Shown: positions 16,483-24,595, counted from the first letter of the stretch. The stretch is 64,000 nt of DNA from Fibrobacter sp. UWR3 (GCF_900143055.1 NZ_FRCW01000004.1:310001-374000); one strand, 5' to 3'. The notes: a model not told the origin generated them from the letters alone. Translations and numbers: made by a program.

Positions 16483-16511
16483 AATATACTCTAAAATTTT
16501 GAAATTGTCAA
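16483..16511 (-). promoter_or_regulatory. Promoter with overlapping palindrome
   Basis: On the minus strand TTGACA (16506-16511) and TATATT (16483-16488) are exactly 17 bp apart. An imperfect palindrome TTGAAA...TTTTCAA covers the -35 box and could bind the gene product. Confidence 0.8.
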
Positions 16512-16550
16512 CATTTTCAAGTTTTGACAGGGGCATAACTCGAAAAAAGT

Positions 16551-16622
16551 TGTGCTCCTACCTATAAAACGGTTTCGCGGCGAAAATGAGCCAAAATGGC
16601 ACTATTTTTTTTTCTACTTTTC
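16551..16622 (+). promoter_or_regulatory. Leader element A (repeated leader with terminator-like end)
   Basis: Contains TATAAAACGGTTTCGCGGC (16563-16581), then AAAATGAGCCA, a closing GTGC/GCAC pair and a run of nine T, then TACAAAA. The same order of parts occurs at 18747-18832. It lies directly upstream of the epimerase gene. It does not match a riboswitch family I can recall. Confidence 0.55.
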
Positions 16623-16644
16623 TTTACAAAATAGGACTACTGAA

Positions 16645-17694
16645 ATGAAGATTCTTGTGACAGGTGCGGCGGGTTTTATCGCTTCGAAAATCATGGCGAT
16701 GCTTTCGGCCCGCGGGGACGAGGTTGTCGGGCTCGACAACATCAACGACTATTACGATGTGCGCCTCAAGTACGGGCGCCTGTGGGAAAACGGCTTCCGT
16801 TCTGCGAACGGAGGCGCGCTTGCCGAAATCCCCTTCGGGCAGATGCTCGAAAGCACGACGCTCGCGGGTGCGCGCTTTGTGCGCATGGACCTCGCCGACA
16901 AGGAATCTATCGACAAGCTCTTTGCCGCAGAAAAGTTTGATAAGGTGGTGAACCTCGCGGCACAGGCCGGCGTGCGCTACTCCATCACGAACCCGTATGC
17001 CTACATGCAGAGCAACATGGTTGGTTTCCTCAACATTCTCGAGGCTTGCCGCCATAATCAGGTGAAGCATCTGCTCTATGCGTCGTCCAGTTCTGTTTAT
17101 GGCCTGAACAGCAAGGTCCCGTACAGCGAAGACGACAAGGTCGACAATCCGGTTAGTTTGTATGCAGCGAGCAAGAAGAGCAACGAACTGATGGCGCATT
17201 CCTACGCGAAGCTTTACGGCATCCCGATGACGGGTCTGCGCTACTTTACGGTTTACGGCCCGTGGGGGAGGCCCGACATGAGCCCGATGCTCTTTGCCCG
17301 CGCCATCTCGAAGGGCGAGCCCATCAAGGTGTTCAACAACGGTGACATGATTCGCGATTTCACCTACATCGACGACATCGCGGAAGGCAGTGTGCATGCG
17401 CTCGACCACATGCCTGTCGCGGAAAAGTGCCCGAACGGCGTTCCGTACAAAGTATACAACATCGGCTGCAGCCACCCGGTAAAGCTGATGGACTTCATTG
17501 CCGAAATCGAGAACGCGTACGGCGAGCCCGCGAAGAAGGAATTCTTGCCGATGCAGCCCGGCGACGTTTACCAGACGAACGCCGATACCACGAAGCTCGA
17601 GGCCGAATGCGGATACAAGCCGCATTGGAGCCTGCACGACGGCATCGCCGAGTTCATGAAGTGGTACAAGAGCGACAAGAATCCACTGAGGTAG
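16645..17694 (+). CDS. NAD-dependent nucleotide-sugar epimerase, UDP-glucuronate 4-epimerase type
   Basis: 349 aa, extended short-chain dehydrogenase. Rossmann motif TGAAGFIASKI (residues 6-16), LDNINDYYDVRLKYGRL typical of UDP-glucuronate 4-epimerases (CapI/LpsL type), the catalytic SLYAASKKSNE (YxxxK) and YGPWGRPDM. It supplies UDP-galacturonate for surface polysaccharides if the subgroup call is right. The start at ATG 16645 gives the standard MKILVTG opening. The cytochrome gene starts immediately after its stop. Confidence 0.9.
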   Translation: MKILVTGAAGFIASKIMAMLSARGDEVVGLDNINDYYDVRLKYGRLWENGFRSANGGALAEIPFGQMLESTTLAGARFVRMDLADKESIDKLFAAEKFDKVVNLAAQAGVRYSITNPYAYMQSNMVGFLNILEACRHNQVKHLLYASSSSVYGLNSKVPYSEDDKVDNPVSLYAASKKSNELMAHSYAKLYGIPMTGLRYFTVYGPWGRPDMSPMLFARAISKGEPIKVFNNGDMIRDFTYIDDIAEGSVHALDHMPVAEKCPNGVPYKVYNIGCSHPVKLMDFIAEIENAYGEPAKKEFLPMQPGDVYQTNADTTKLEAECGYKPHWSLHDGIAEFMKWYKSDKNPLR

Positions 17695-18066
17695 ATGATG
17701 CGCGGTTCACGGGCGGTTGTTGCGGTACTGTTGCTTGTCTGTGCGCTTTTTGCGGCGGACGTGTTTGTGCTGCCTGCCGTGACGCCCGAACTCAAGGCGA
17801 AGGCCTCGGAATACTATAACAACGAGTGCAAGGGCTGCCACCGCTGGGCGCGCAAGTTCGCGGCCCCGCCCATGAAGGATAACGTTGCGCAGTATGTGGA
17901 GAATCCCGAGGCTCTGGTGCAGTACCTGATGAAGCCCGAGCCCAAGCACCCCGACCAGTGGGATCCGATGGAAATTTCGCCCATGAGCGAAGCCGACGCG
18001 AAGATGATGGCGTCGTGGCTGCTGTATATTCTGGAGCACCCAGATGACCCGGGCCGACCGAAGTAA
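17695..18066 (+). CDS. Monoheme c-type cytochrome
   Basis: 123 aa. Signal peptide or anchor (about residues 6-22), then one heme site CKGCH (about 45) and a later Met-containing region (PMEISPMSEADA) that can supply the distal ligand, as in class I cytochromes. Periplasmic. Its ATG follows the epimerase stop without a gap, but functionally it fits the cytochrome/quinone cluster beginning at 18931, from which a toxin-antitoxin pair separates it. Confidence 0.85.
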   Translation: MMRGSRAVVAVLLLVCALFAADVFVLPAVTPELKAKASEYYNNECKGCHRWARKFAAPPMKDNVAQYVENPEALVQYLMKPEPKHPDQWDPMEISPMSEADAKMMASWLLYILEHPDDPGRPK

Positions 18067-18075
18067 GCCGAAACG

Positions 18076-18378
18076 TTAATTCCCGAACAGGTCGGAATGC
18101 GTCCCGGTATCGACAAGTTCGAGAATCAAAACATTTTCTACGATCTTGTAGATTAACAGAAGGTCTGGCAGTACATGGCATTCCCTGTGCCCGATCCAGT
18201 TTCCGACTAAAGGATGGTCCTTAAACCGCTCTTCGAGAGTTTCACCTTTCTGCAAAATATGGACGACGTCATTGATTTTTTTGACGTTTTCAATATTTCG
18301 TTTGGCAATTTGTTTAATATGTTTCTTGTAGCGATTTGTGACTCGTAAGTTGTATTTGAATCCGTTTTCGGAACTCAT
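18076..18378 (-). CDS. YafQ-type RelE-superfamily toxin (mRNA interferase)
   Basis: 100 aa. The C-terminal block KDHPLVGNWIGHRECHVLPD, then LLLIYKI and DTGTHSDLF, is the YafQ signature, including the catalytic His and Asp/Glu-rich surface used for ribosome-dependent mRNA cleavage. The gene overlaps the antitoxin by 4 nt (ATGA), giving translational coupling in the normal antitoxin-toxin order. Confidence 0.9.
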   Translation of the reverse strand: MSSENGFKYNLRVTNRYKKHIKQIAKRNIENVKKINDVVHILQKGETLEERFKDHPLVGNWIGHRECHVLPDLLLIYKIVENVLILELVDTGTHSDLFGN

Positions 18379-18650
18379 ATTTTGATCCCCAGTTCTTCAA
18401 GAAGCTCTTCGTGCGTAGCGTACGTCTTGGCGTTGGGGTCGTGGGCGAGTTGCTCACCTTCCTTGATCGCTTCGAGGAGTTCTTTGGACGGGGGCCTGGT
18501 GACGGCAAACGGGAGACCGTGATGCAGCACGGCCTGTTTCAGGAAAACGGTGAACGCCTGGGAAAGGGTCAATCCCAGGTCGTTGAAGAGTTCGGTAGCT
18601 TGAGCCTTGAGCTCTTTATCTATTCGGATATTTGTAACCACGGTACTCAT
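18375..18650 (-). CDS. RelB/DinJ-family antitoxin
   Basis: 91 aa. The N-terminal ribbon-helix-helix NIRIDKELKAQATELFNDLGLTLSQAF is typical of RelB/DinJ and binds operator DNA; the C terminus would wrap the YafQ-like toxin. The promoter at 18658-18686 places transcription at or next to the ATG, and AGAGG is only 1 nt from the ATG, so translation is probably leaderless. Confidence 0.9.
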   Translation of the reverse strand: MSTVVTNIRIDKELKAQATELFNDLGLTLSQAFTVFLKQAVLHHGLPFAVTRPPSKELLEAIKEGEQLAHDPNAKTYATHEELLEELGIKI

Positions 18651-18657
18651 ACCTCTA

Positions 18658-18693
18658 AATATACAACAAAAAGTTCCAAATGTAAAGCATTTG
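18658..18693 (-). promoter_or_regulatory. Promoter and operator of the toxin-antitoxin pair
   Basis: Minus-strand TTTACA (18681-18686) and TATATT (18658-18663) are 17 bp apart. The perfect inverted repeat CAAATG-TAAAG-CATTTG (18677-18693, plus strand) covers the -35 box, as expected for an autorepressing RelB-like operator. Confidence 0.8.
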
Positions 18694-18746
18694 TAGTATA
18701 TATATTGTAAAAATGCACGGATGCCCAGTGCGGCGAATAGGAAAAA

Positions 18747-18832
18747 GGCTCCCTATCTACTATATAAAACGGTTTCGCGGCCAAAATAAGCCAGAAATTT
18801 TTGGTTACATGCTTTTTTTTACAAAAAAGGGA
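18747..18832 (+). promoter_or_regulatory. Leader element B (second copy)
   Basis: GGCTCC...TATAAAACGGTTTCGCGGC (18763-18781) then CAAAATAAGCC, a T-run after CATGC, and TACAAAA. Parts and order match element A at 16551. It lies upstream of the pentaheme cytochrome gene. A GGCT/AGCC pair encloses the conserved part. Confidence 0.55.
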
Positions 18833-18930
18833 AAATTGGAATGCGTGCCGGAAGGTACAGGAAATTTTTGAGCAAATTGGGGATTTTCTTTTTATTTGGA
18901 CGATTTCTTAATTAGATTTACGCTAAAGGG

Positions 18931-19587
18931 ATGAGTGTGTTTAAACGACAAGGCGCATCTTTCGGAGCAACCCCGTTCAAGTGGGCGGGGCTCGTTTTTG
19001 CGGTTGTCTTTGTGTTCTTATTGGCGGACTTTTTGTTCGGCCAGAAGGCGACTCCTGTGCGAGTGGGTGCCGATGCGGGCGGCCCGAATTCGATAGCCTT
19101 TTTGCACGAACTTCACGGCGAAAACATCGGGCTCGATTGCAGCCACTGCCATACGGGTGCTGTTTCCGGGGCGCGCGCATATATGCCCGCAAAGGCGGAT
19201 TGCATGGATTGCCACCGCCTGCCGCTCACTGAAAATCCCGGCATCGAGAAGCTGGATTCGGCGCTGGCCGCCGCTCCGGCATACCCCTGGAAGCACGAGT
19301 CCGCGTTGCCGGAGCACGTGGTGTTCCACCACGGGGTACACGCGGCCGCCGGGGTGGAGTGCGCGGATTGCCACCGCGGTTTTGCCGGAGCCCAGCCCGG
19401 CGCGAAAGCAAAATCTGTCGCGCCCCTTTCCACGGGCGCGACCGGAGCTCAGCCTGGCGCGAAGGCCGACGTGTACGGCGGCGAGAATTTCAGCATGCAG
19501 ATGTGCATCGCCTGCCACAGGGGAGAAACGTTCAAACAGAAGAATTTCAGGCGGGCGGCAACGTACTGCGCCGCGTGCCACAGGTAG
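18931..19587 (+). CDS. Membrane-anchored pentaheme cytochrome c (ActA/NrfB-like)
   Basis: 218 aa. One N-terminal membrane segment (about 19-36) without an obvious cleavage site, followed by five CXXCH heme sites: CSHCH, CMDCH, CADCH, CIACH and CAACH. Size, single anchor and five hemes fit ActA of alternative complex III; NrfB also has five hemes but is soluble. A hairpin repeat within a 56-bp duplication expands the loop between hemes 3 and 4. AAAGGG touches the ATG; the in-frame GTG two codons later is better spaced. First gene of a four-gene cluster. Confidence 0.87.
   Translation: MSVFKRQGASFGATPFKWAGLVFAVVFVFLLADFLFGQKATPVRVGADAGGPNSIAFLHELHGENIGLDCSHCHTGAVSGARAYMPAKADCMDCHRLPLTENPGIEKLDSALAAAPAYPWKHESALPEHVVFHHGVHAAAGVECADCHRGFAGAQPGAKAKSVAPLSTGATGAQPGAKADVYGGENFSMQMCIACHRGETFKQKNFRRAATYCAACHR
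19388..19466. repeat. In-frame hairpin flanked by 23-bp direct repeats
   Basis: GTCGCGCCC-CTTTCCAC-GGGCGCGAC (19417-19442) is a perfect 9-bp hairpin. The flanks 19388-19410 and 19444-19466 are near-identical direct repeats encoding GAQPGAKA twice. Confidence 0.85.
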
Positions 19588-19590
19588 TTT

Positions 19591-20466
19591 ATGGATAGGC
19601 GCGAGTTCTTGAAAATCCTTTCGGCGACGGTAGCGGGTTTTGCGCTGTTCGGGTGCCGCGACGGCTTGCTCGGCGATATGCCGGTCAAGGGCGCGCGCCT
19701 CAAGCTTGCTGACTTCGAGAACGAGGTGAAACTCGCCCTCTCGAAGATGAAGCCCGGTATGGAACTCGTGCGCGTGCCGATGCCCGCAGCGCTCAAGACT
19801 CCCGGTGCCTCGCAGGAGAACCGTTTTGGCATGGCTATCGACCTGGATGCCTGCGATGCCTGCGGCAAGTGCGTGCTTGCCTGCATCCAGGAGAACAACA
19901 TCCCGCTTAGTGCTCCCGAGCGTGCGAACCGCGGGCAGTTCATGCACTGGATAGAGATGTGCGGCGGTGCGCCCGCGATGTGTTTCCACTGCGGGGATGC
20001 CCCCTGCGAGAAAGTCTGCCCGACGGGGGCCGCGAACCACACTCCCGATGGCGTCTCTGTGATGATGTACAAGCGCTGCACCGGGAGCCGCTTCTGCGGG
20101 GCGAACTGCCCCGTGCATGCCCGCAAGTTCAATTTCGATGACCCTGTGGCTTCGGGTCGTTCGCTCAAGTTTAACGCTGGCGTTCCCGTGCGCGAGAAGG
20201 GCGTGATGGAAAAATGCTCGCTGTGCCTGCAGCGCCTGCAGGATGCGCGCCACGACTTCAAGGCGCTCCATCCGGGAGAAAGTTTCCGCGGGCGCGGCGT
20301 GACCACCGCCTGTGCCGCCGCCTGCCCCAAGAACGCGATTATATTCGGCAACTGGCTCGACGAAGGTTCCCCGCTGGTAAGGGCCGCGAAGAACCGCGTG
20401 CTCTATGCCCCGAAGGCTATTGCGGCGCTTGACCCGGCTATCGTCTACATGAGGGGGCGTCGTTGA
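19591..20466 (+). CDS. Periplasmic four-cluster Fe-S protein (ActB-ferredoxin/NrfC-like)
   Basis: 291 aa. An RREFLKI twin-arginine-like signal with possible lipobox (FGC, Cys22). Cluster motifs: C88-C91-C94-C98, C131-C134-C139-C143, CTGSRFCGANC (C163, C169, C173), and CSLC ... CAAAC. In the third motif the usual second Cys is Ser166, so that site may hold a 3Fe-4S cluster, as described for ActB. It would carry electrons between the NrfD-type quinone protein and the hemes. No molybdopterin-like domain is attached. Overlaps the next gene by 4 nt. Confidence 0.88.
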   Translation: MDRREFLKILSATVAGFALFGCRDGLLGDMPVKGARLKLADFENEVKLALSKMKPGMELVRVPMPAALKTPGASQENRFGMAIDLDACDACGKCVLACIQENNIPLSAPERANRGQFMHWIEMCGGAPAMCFHCGDAPCEKVCPTGAANHTPDGVSVMMYKRCTGSRFCGANCPVHARKFNFDDPVASGRSLKFNAGVPVREKGVMEKCSLCLQRLQDARHDFKALHPGESFRGRGVTTACAAACPKNAIIFGNWLDEGSPLVRAAKNRVLYAPKAIAALDPAIVYMRGRR

Positions 20467-22319
20467 TTTTCCGCATCCTCCTATATGCGGGGCTTGCGCT
20501 CCTGTTGCCCGGCCTTGCCGCGCTAGGGTATTCCCTCTGGGAAGGCCCTGCTGTGTGGTCGGTGGACGCGCATACCTTCTGGGGGACTCCCGTAAGCCTG
20601 TTCGTTTTCTGGATAGGCATCGCCCATGCGGGTACGCTCATTTCGGCAATTCTTCTGGCGCTAGGTGTGCCGCTCGATCGTCGCACCTCGATGCTTGCCG
20701 AACTCACGACTCTCTGCGCGCTCGTGGTCGCCGCGATATACCCGCTCATGCATCTCGGCGTGGTGGAAAATTTCTACATGGTCATCCCGTTCCTGGATGC
20801 ACGGGGCAACTTCGCGAACGTGCGTTCCCCGCTGGTGTGGGACTTCTGCTGCATCGCCATCTATGCGCTGCTCTCGCTCGTGTTTTTTGCAATTCACCTG
20901 TTTGCGGATAGGTCGCAGGCGCTGGAAGATGTGCGCCGCCCGATGGCATGGCTACTCTTCCCGCTGGTGCTCTGGGTGCACACGATTGTGAGTCTCGATT
21001 TTGCAGTGACGTTCGTGCCCGAGTGGCGCGGGGCGTTTTTCCCGCTGTACTTTATCGCGGGTGCCATCTATTCGGGCCTTGCGATGGTGAACGTGCTGCT
21101 TGTTGCGGAAGGCTGCCGCGTGCGCCTGCTCGAAAAGCTCATGATGGTCGGCTCCTTCGTGATGCTCGTATTCTGGGCTTGGAACTTCGCGCTCAAGGGG
21201 GACTGGAACTTCTCGGTGTTCGCGTTCGGGGCGCTGTTACCGCAGCTCTGGTGGGTGTCTGCCGTGCGCGTGAGCCCGTTCGGGCGGCTTGCGGTTTCGC
21301 TCTCGGTGCTGCTCGGGCTTTGGCTGGAACGCTTCTACCTGGTAATGCCCGCCGAACCGCGCGGCTTTGGGTATGTCGATGCGGGCCTTGTCGCTTTTTC
21401 CATCGGGTTGTTTACAACGTTGCTTGTGATTTTGCGTGTAAAGTTGCGTAAGCCCATCGAGGGTGGGGAACTTCTTTTCGGCGAACTGGAAGAGGCTTCT
21501 GCGCCGGTTGTGGAACCCCATACGGAACCGCTCACGAGCCGCGAGTTTATCGTGTTGCGTTTCCCGTTGTTGCTGGGCGTGCTCGTGGCGCTTGTCTACA
21601 CGCTCTGGGCGGTGTCGCAGCCCGTGTTCGATACGGTGGCGGTCGCTATCCCGAACGTTGCCCCGCTATTCTACCCGATTGTGGCGCTGGTGGCCGCTAT
21701 TGCCCTATGCATACGCCCGGTATGGCAGGCGGTTTCGGCGCATAATGCAGATGGATGCGGTTCCCGTTACCTGAAAATCGCCTTTGCTATATGTGTGCTT
21801 ATGTTTGCGTTTTTTGCGGGAGTGTTTTATGCGGGCGGTTCGTCTGCGCCCTCGAAATTCACGAGCTATGTTGACACCCCGAAAAATGCCATCGCACCTG
21901 ATGGCCCGAAAATAGCGGGCGCATTTGATACGCTGCGGACGCGCGCGGTATGGAACGCGCGATGCAGCGGATGTCACGGAAAAGACGGCAAGTTCAACGC
22001 GAAGTTTGTCCGCGAGTTCTACCCGGTTCCGCAAAAGTTGACTGCGGCTCGTCTCGATTCCCTCGGGGAGGATTCCCTGGTACACGTGATTATGTACGGG
22101 CGCACGAACATGAACCCGTATGCTGACCGCATAACCGAAGCGGATGCCCGCGCCCTCGTGCGATACATGCGCTCGCTTGCCCCGGCGGACATCCCTGCAC
22201 CCGAGATAAAAGAAACTGCACCCGAGATAAACGAGTCGGCGCCTGAGATAAACGATTCGACGCACGAGATAAACAATTCGACGCCCGAAACAAACGATTC
22301 GGCGGAGGTTCTACAATGA
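20463..22319 (+). CDS. NrfD/PsrC/ActC-type quinone-interacting membrane protein fused to cytochrome c
   Basis: 618 aa. About ten membrane segments over residues 1-460, in the NrfD/PolySulfide-reductase-C style, then a further anchor and a C-terminal cytochrome c domain with CSGCHGKDG (about 500) and a distal Met region (YGRTNMNPYAD). The fusion places a monoheme electron exit directly on the quinol site. Translation begins at TTG 20463, overlapping the Fe-S gene stop. The extreme C terminus is five degenerate 7-residue repeats of the type EINDSTP, encoded by 21-bp tandem repeats. Confidence 0.87.
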   Translation: MIFRILLYAGLALLLPGLAALGYSLWEGPAVWSVDAHTFWGTPVSLFVFWIGIAHAGTLISAILLALGVPLDRRTSMLAELTTLCALVVAAIYPLMHLGVVENFYMVIPFLDARGNFANVRSPLVWDFCCIAIYALLSLVFFAIHLFADRSQALEDVRRPMAWLLFPLVLWVHTIVSLDFAVTFVPEWRGAFFPLYFIAGAIYSGLAMVNVLLVAEGCRVRLLEKLMMVGSFVMLVFWAWNFALKGDWNFSVFAFGALLPQLWWVSAVRVSPFGRLAVSLSVLLGLWLERFYLVMPAEPRGFGYVDAGLVAFSIGLFTTLLVILRVKLRKPIEGGELLFGELEEASAPVVEPHTEPLTSREFIVLRFPLLLGVLVALVYTLWAVSQPVFDTVAVAIPNVAPLFYPIVALVAAIALCIRPVWQAVSAHNADGCGSRYLKIAFAICVLMFAFFAGVFYAGGSSAPSKFTSYVDTPKNAIAPDGPKIAGAFDTLRTRAVWNARCSGCHGKDGKFNAKFVREFYPVPQKLTAARLDSLGEDSLVHVIMYGRTNMNPYADRITEADARALVRYMRSLAPADIPAPEIKETAPEINESAPEINDSTHEINNSTPETNDSAEVLQ

Positions 22320-22762
22320 TCCCGCTGATGAACGCTGTCGCCTGCCTCCTCGCGCTCGCCATGGCCCAGTTCTTCTGGCGCCGCCCCATCCGCCTGTTCA
22401 AGGAGGCGTTCTTCTTGCTTGCCGCCGTAGTCGTGTTCTGCGTCTACGCCTACTTCTCGGGCGACATGAACGACCCTGCGATGGAATCTTACCCCTTCCG
22501 CATGTTCGCGCTGGCCCTGTGCTTCTCTACGACTGCCCTGCCCGTCAAGCGCCGCCGTTACCTGCTCATGGCTCAGGTCATGTGGTTCTGGGTCGAGTTC
22601 TTCGGCTCCTTATCGCTTTTCTACCACGGCTTCGACATGCCGTGGACGCGCCTCTTGGCAATCGCCGTCTCCGTGTTTGGCTCCACGTTCCTCTCGCGCA
22701 TCTCGCAGGGCATGGAGTTCGCCCTGATGGCTTACTGGATTGCCGTCTGGGTGTTCTTCTAG
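22316..22762 (+). CDS. Small integral membrane protein of the cytochrome cluster
   Basis: 148 aa with four to five hydrophobic segments and no recognised family. It overlaps the NrfD-like gene by 4 nt (ATGA), so it is probably an extra membrane subunit or assembly factor of the same complex, in the place held by ActD/ActF in full alternative complex III operons. That equivalence is inferred from position only. Confidence 0.7.
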   Translation: MIPLMNAVACLLALAMAQFFWRRPIRLFKEAFFLLAAVVVFCVYAYFSGDMNDPAMESYPFRMFALALCFSTTALPVKRRRYLLMAQVMWFWVEFFGSLSLFYHGFDMPWTRLLAIAVSVFGSTFLSRISQGMEFALMAYWIAVWVFF

Positions 22763-22912
22763 TTGATTTTGTAATAAAAACTTTACAAATAAGATCCGAT
22801 AGCCTCCCGTCAAAGGCCGTATCCCCTTTATTGTGATAATTATGTAAGCATTTTTATTGATGTTGGTAAACTCTTTTTTAGATTTATAACAAAATATTAA
22901 CCGAGAATACCT

Positions 22913-24595
22913 ATGAACAAGAATTCCCAGATTTCGTTGTTCGGTAGGGCAGCCCTGTTTGCTCTTGCTTCTACGGCAATGCTGTTTGCCCAAGAGCCTG
23001 CCGCCGCTCCTGCCGGTTCTGTTGAACCTGAAACTGCAACCGAACCGGCTGCCGCAGCCCCCGCTGCAGAACAGCCCGCCGCCGCTTCGGCTGAGCCGGC
23101 AGTTGCCGCAACCGAGGGTGGCGAAGCCAAGACCGCATCTATCTTTGTGCAGGACCCGGCCATATTCCACCAGCGCCAGGCCGACTTGGAAAAGTTGAAG
23201 GGAAGCCTCCAGAACGTGAACGAGGGGCTTGATTCCCTGCTCGCCGACGCAAGCCACATCGCCAAGATGAACGACCAGTGTGCCGCGGTGAGCATCAACG
23301 ACGTGATGGGCGACGAGTGCTGGACCTTCTACCAGGTCGAGTTGCCCGCCTTCGAAGAAAAGTACATGCAGGTTACCGGCGAGGTTCGCCTGGGCCATAT
23401 GGAAACCGCCCGCGGTCTCGAGGACCGCAAGTTGCAGATTAACGCCTGTGTGGACGCTCTCTACAGCTTTGCCGCGTCTAAGGACCAGTTCCTGAACCTC
23501 AAGGGCGGCGTGTTCCTGGAACCGCTCGCCAAGGGCTTCGAGGCCCATTACGATTTCACCCTGCAGTACGAGCCCAACCACCGCAAGAACGCTCTCGCTA
23601 TTGCCCAGAAGTGGGGCGAGACCTGCCGCGAGATGGTCGTGCGCCAGGATGGGGAAGGCTTTGCCCCGTACTTCATTGAACGCCTGGATAGGCTGAACAA
23701 GGACCTTGCCCGTGACGGCTCCCTGGCCATCTACAAGGTAGATACCGCCGCCGCCCCGACGGTCTACATGGATATCGCGAAGCCGGTCCGCAGTGCCTAC
23801 TACCTGAACGGTGTCAAGCTGTTCCACAGCCGCATCGCCGCGGGCCCCGTAGACGAAAGTAACATCCGCATCAAGTTCGAGAATGGTGCTGCCAAGGTCG
23901 AGGGCGCCGAGGTGGTTGTCCAGCATGGCAAGCCGCAGCAGTTCAAGGGTGCAGTCCAGTTCGCCGAGAAGGCCGCGATGATGAACGGTCGCTGGATCTG
24001 GGAAAACCAGGGCAATACCGAAGGCGTTGACTTTGGACCGGTTTACGATGCCGATTCGCTTGCCACCGCGCAGGCCGAACAGAAGGCCGCCGAGCAGAAG
24101 GCTGCCGAGGAAAAGGCCGCCGAGGAATCCAAGGCCATCGAGAGCCGCCGCGGTACGCACTTCTCTCCCTGGGCCGCGGTTTCGGGCGTGTTCGCTCCCT
24201 ATGGCGACAAGAGCCGCATAGGCTTCAAGGACGTAGAGAAGAACGACCTCGTGATTTTCGCTGACGGTGCCGCCGCCGCGCGCGTAAGGCTCAACTTTGG
24301 CGAGACCGGCGACGGCTTCATTGCCGTGGGCGCGGGCGGTTACATCGGTGCCGCGTTCAAGGGAGGCCTGCTGCGCTTGTACGTGGCGCCTCTCGCACAG
24401 CTCGAACTGGGCTACAAGGACTTCGGTATCCGCGAGACTGCCGTGATTGCAATCCCCGAGGATGACTCCAAGGAATGGATGCAGTTCAGGAGCGGCGTGT
24501 TCTACAAGTTCGGCTTCGTGGGCGTGGAAATCGGCCACGACCTGATTACAAACTTTGGCCAGGGCGGCTATGTTTCCGTCTTCTTTGAAATGTAA
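22913..24595 (+). CDS. Secreted protein of unknown function with Ala/Pro-rich linker and possible barrel-like C terminus
   Basis: 560 aa. Signal peptide ending near LFAQEP, an Ala/Pro/Glu linker (about 30-75), a helical domain with four Cys (75-390), an Ala/Glu/Lys coiled stretch (about 382-405) and a C-terminal half rich in alternating polar/aromatic strands ending in FFEM, suggestive of an outer-membrane barrel. No family recognised. The stop overlaps the first possible start of the next gene, so the two may be cotranscribed. Confidence 0.7.
   Translation: MNKNSQISLFGRAALFALASTAMLFAQEPAAAPAGSVEPETATEPAAAAPAAEQPAAASAEPAVAATEGGEAKTASIFVQDPAIFHQRQADLEKLKGSLQNVNEGLDSLLADASHIAKMNDQCAAVSINDVMGDECWTFYQVELPAFEEKYMQVTGEVRLGHMETARGLEDRKLQINACVDALYSFAASKDQFLNLKGGVFLEPLAKGFEAHYDFTLQYEPNHRKNALAIAQKWGETCREMVVRQDGEGFAPYFIERLDRLNKDLARDGSLAIYKVDTAAAPTVYMDIAKPVRSAYYLNGVKLFHSRIAAGPVDESNIRIKFENGAAKVEGAEVVVQHGKPQQFKGAVQFAEKAAMMNGRWIWENQGNTEGVDFGPVYDADSLATAQAEQKAAEQKAAEEKAAEESKAIESRRGTHFSPWAAVSGVFAPYGDKSRIGFKDVEKNDLVIFADGAAAARVRLNFGETGDGFIAVGAGGYIGAAFKGGLLRLYVAPLAQLELGYKDFGIRETAVIAIPEDDSKEWMQFRSGVFYKFGFVGVEIGHDLITNFGQGGYVSVFFEM

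Noticed and set aside
16551-18832. Leader elements A and B as known riboswitches (c-di-GMP, fluoride, preQ1)
   Set aside because: None of the conserved nucleotides of these classes that I can recall are present, so they are reported as unassigned.
22200-22310. CRISPR-like array from regularly spaced repeats
   Set aside because: The repeats are 21-bp coding tandem units without spacers; no CRISPR array or cas gene was seen in the window.
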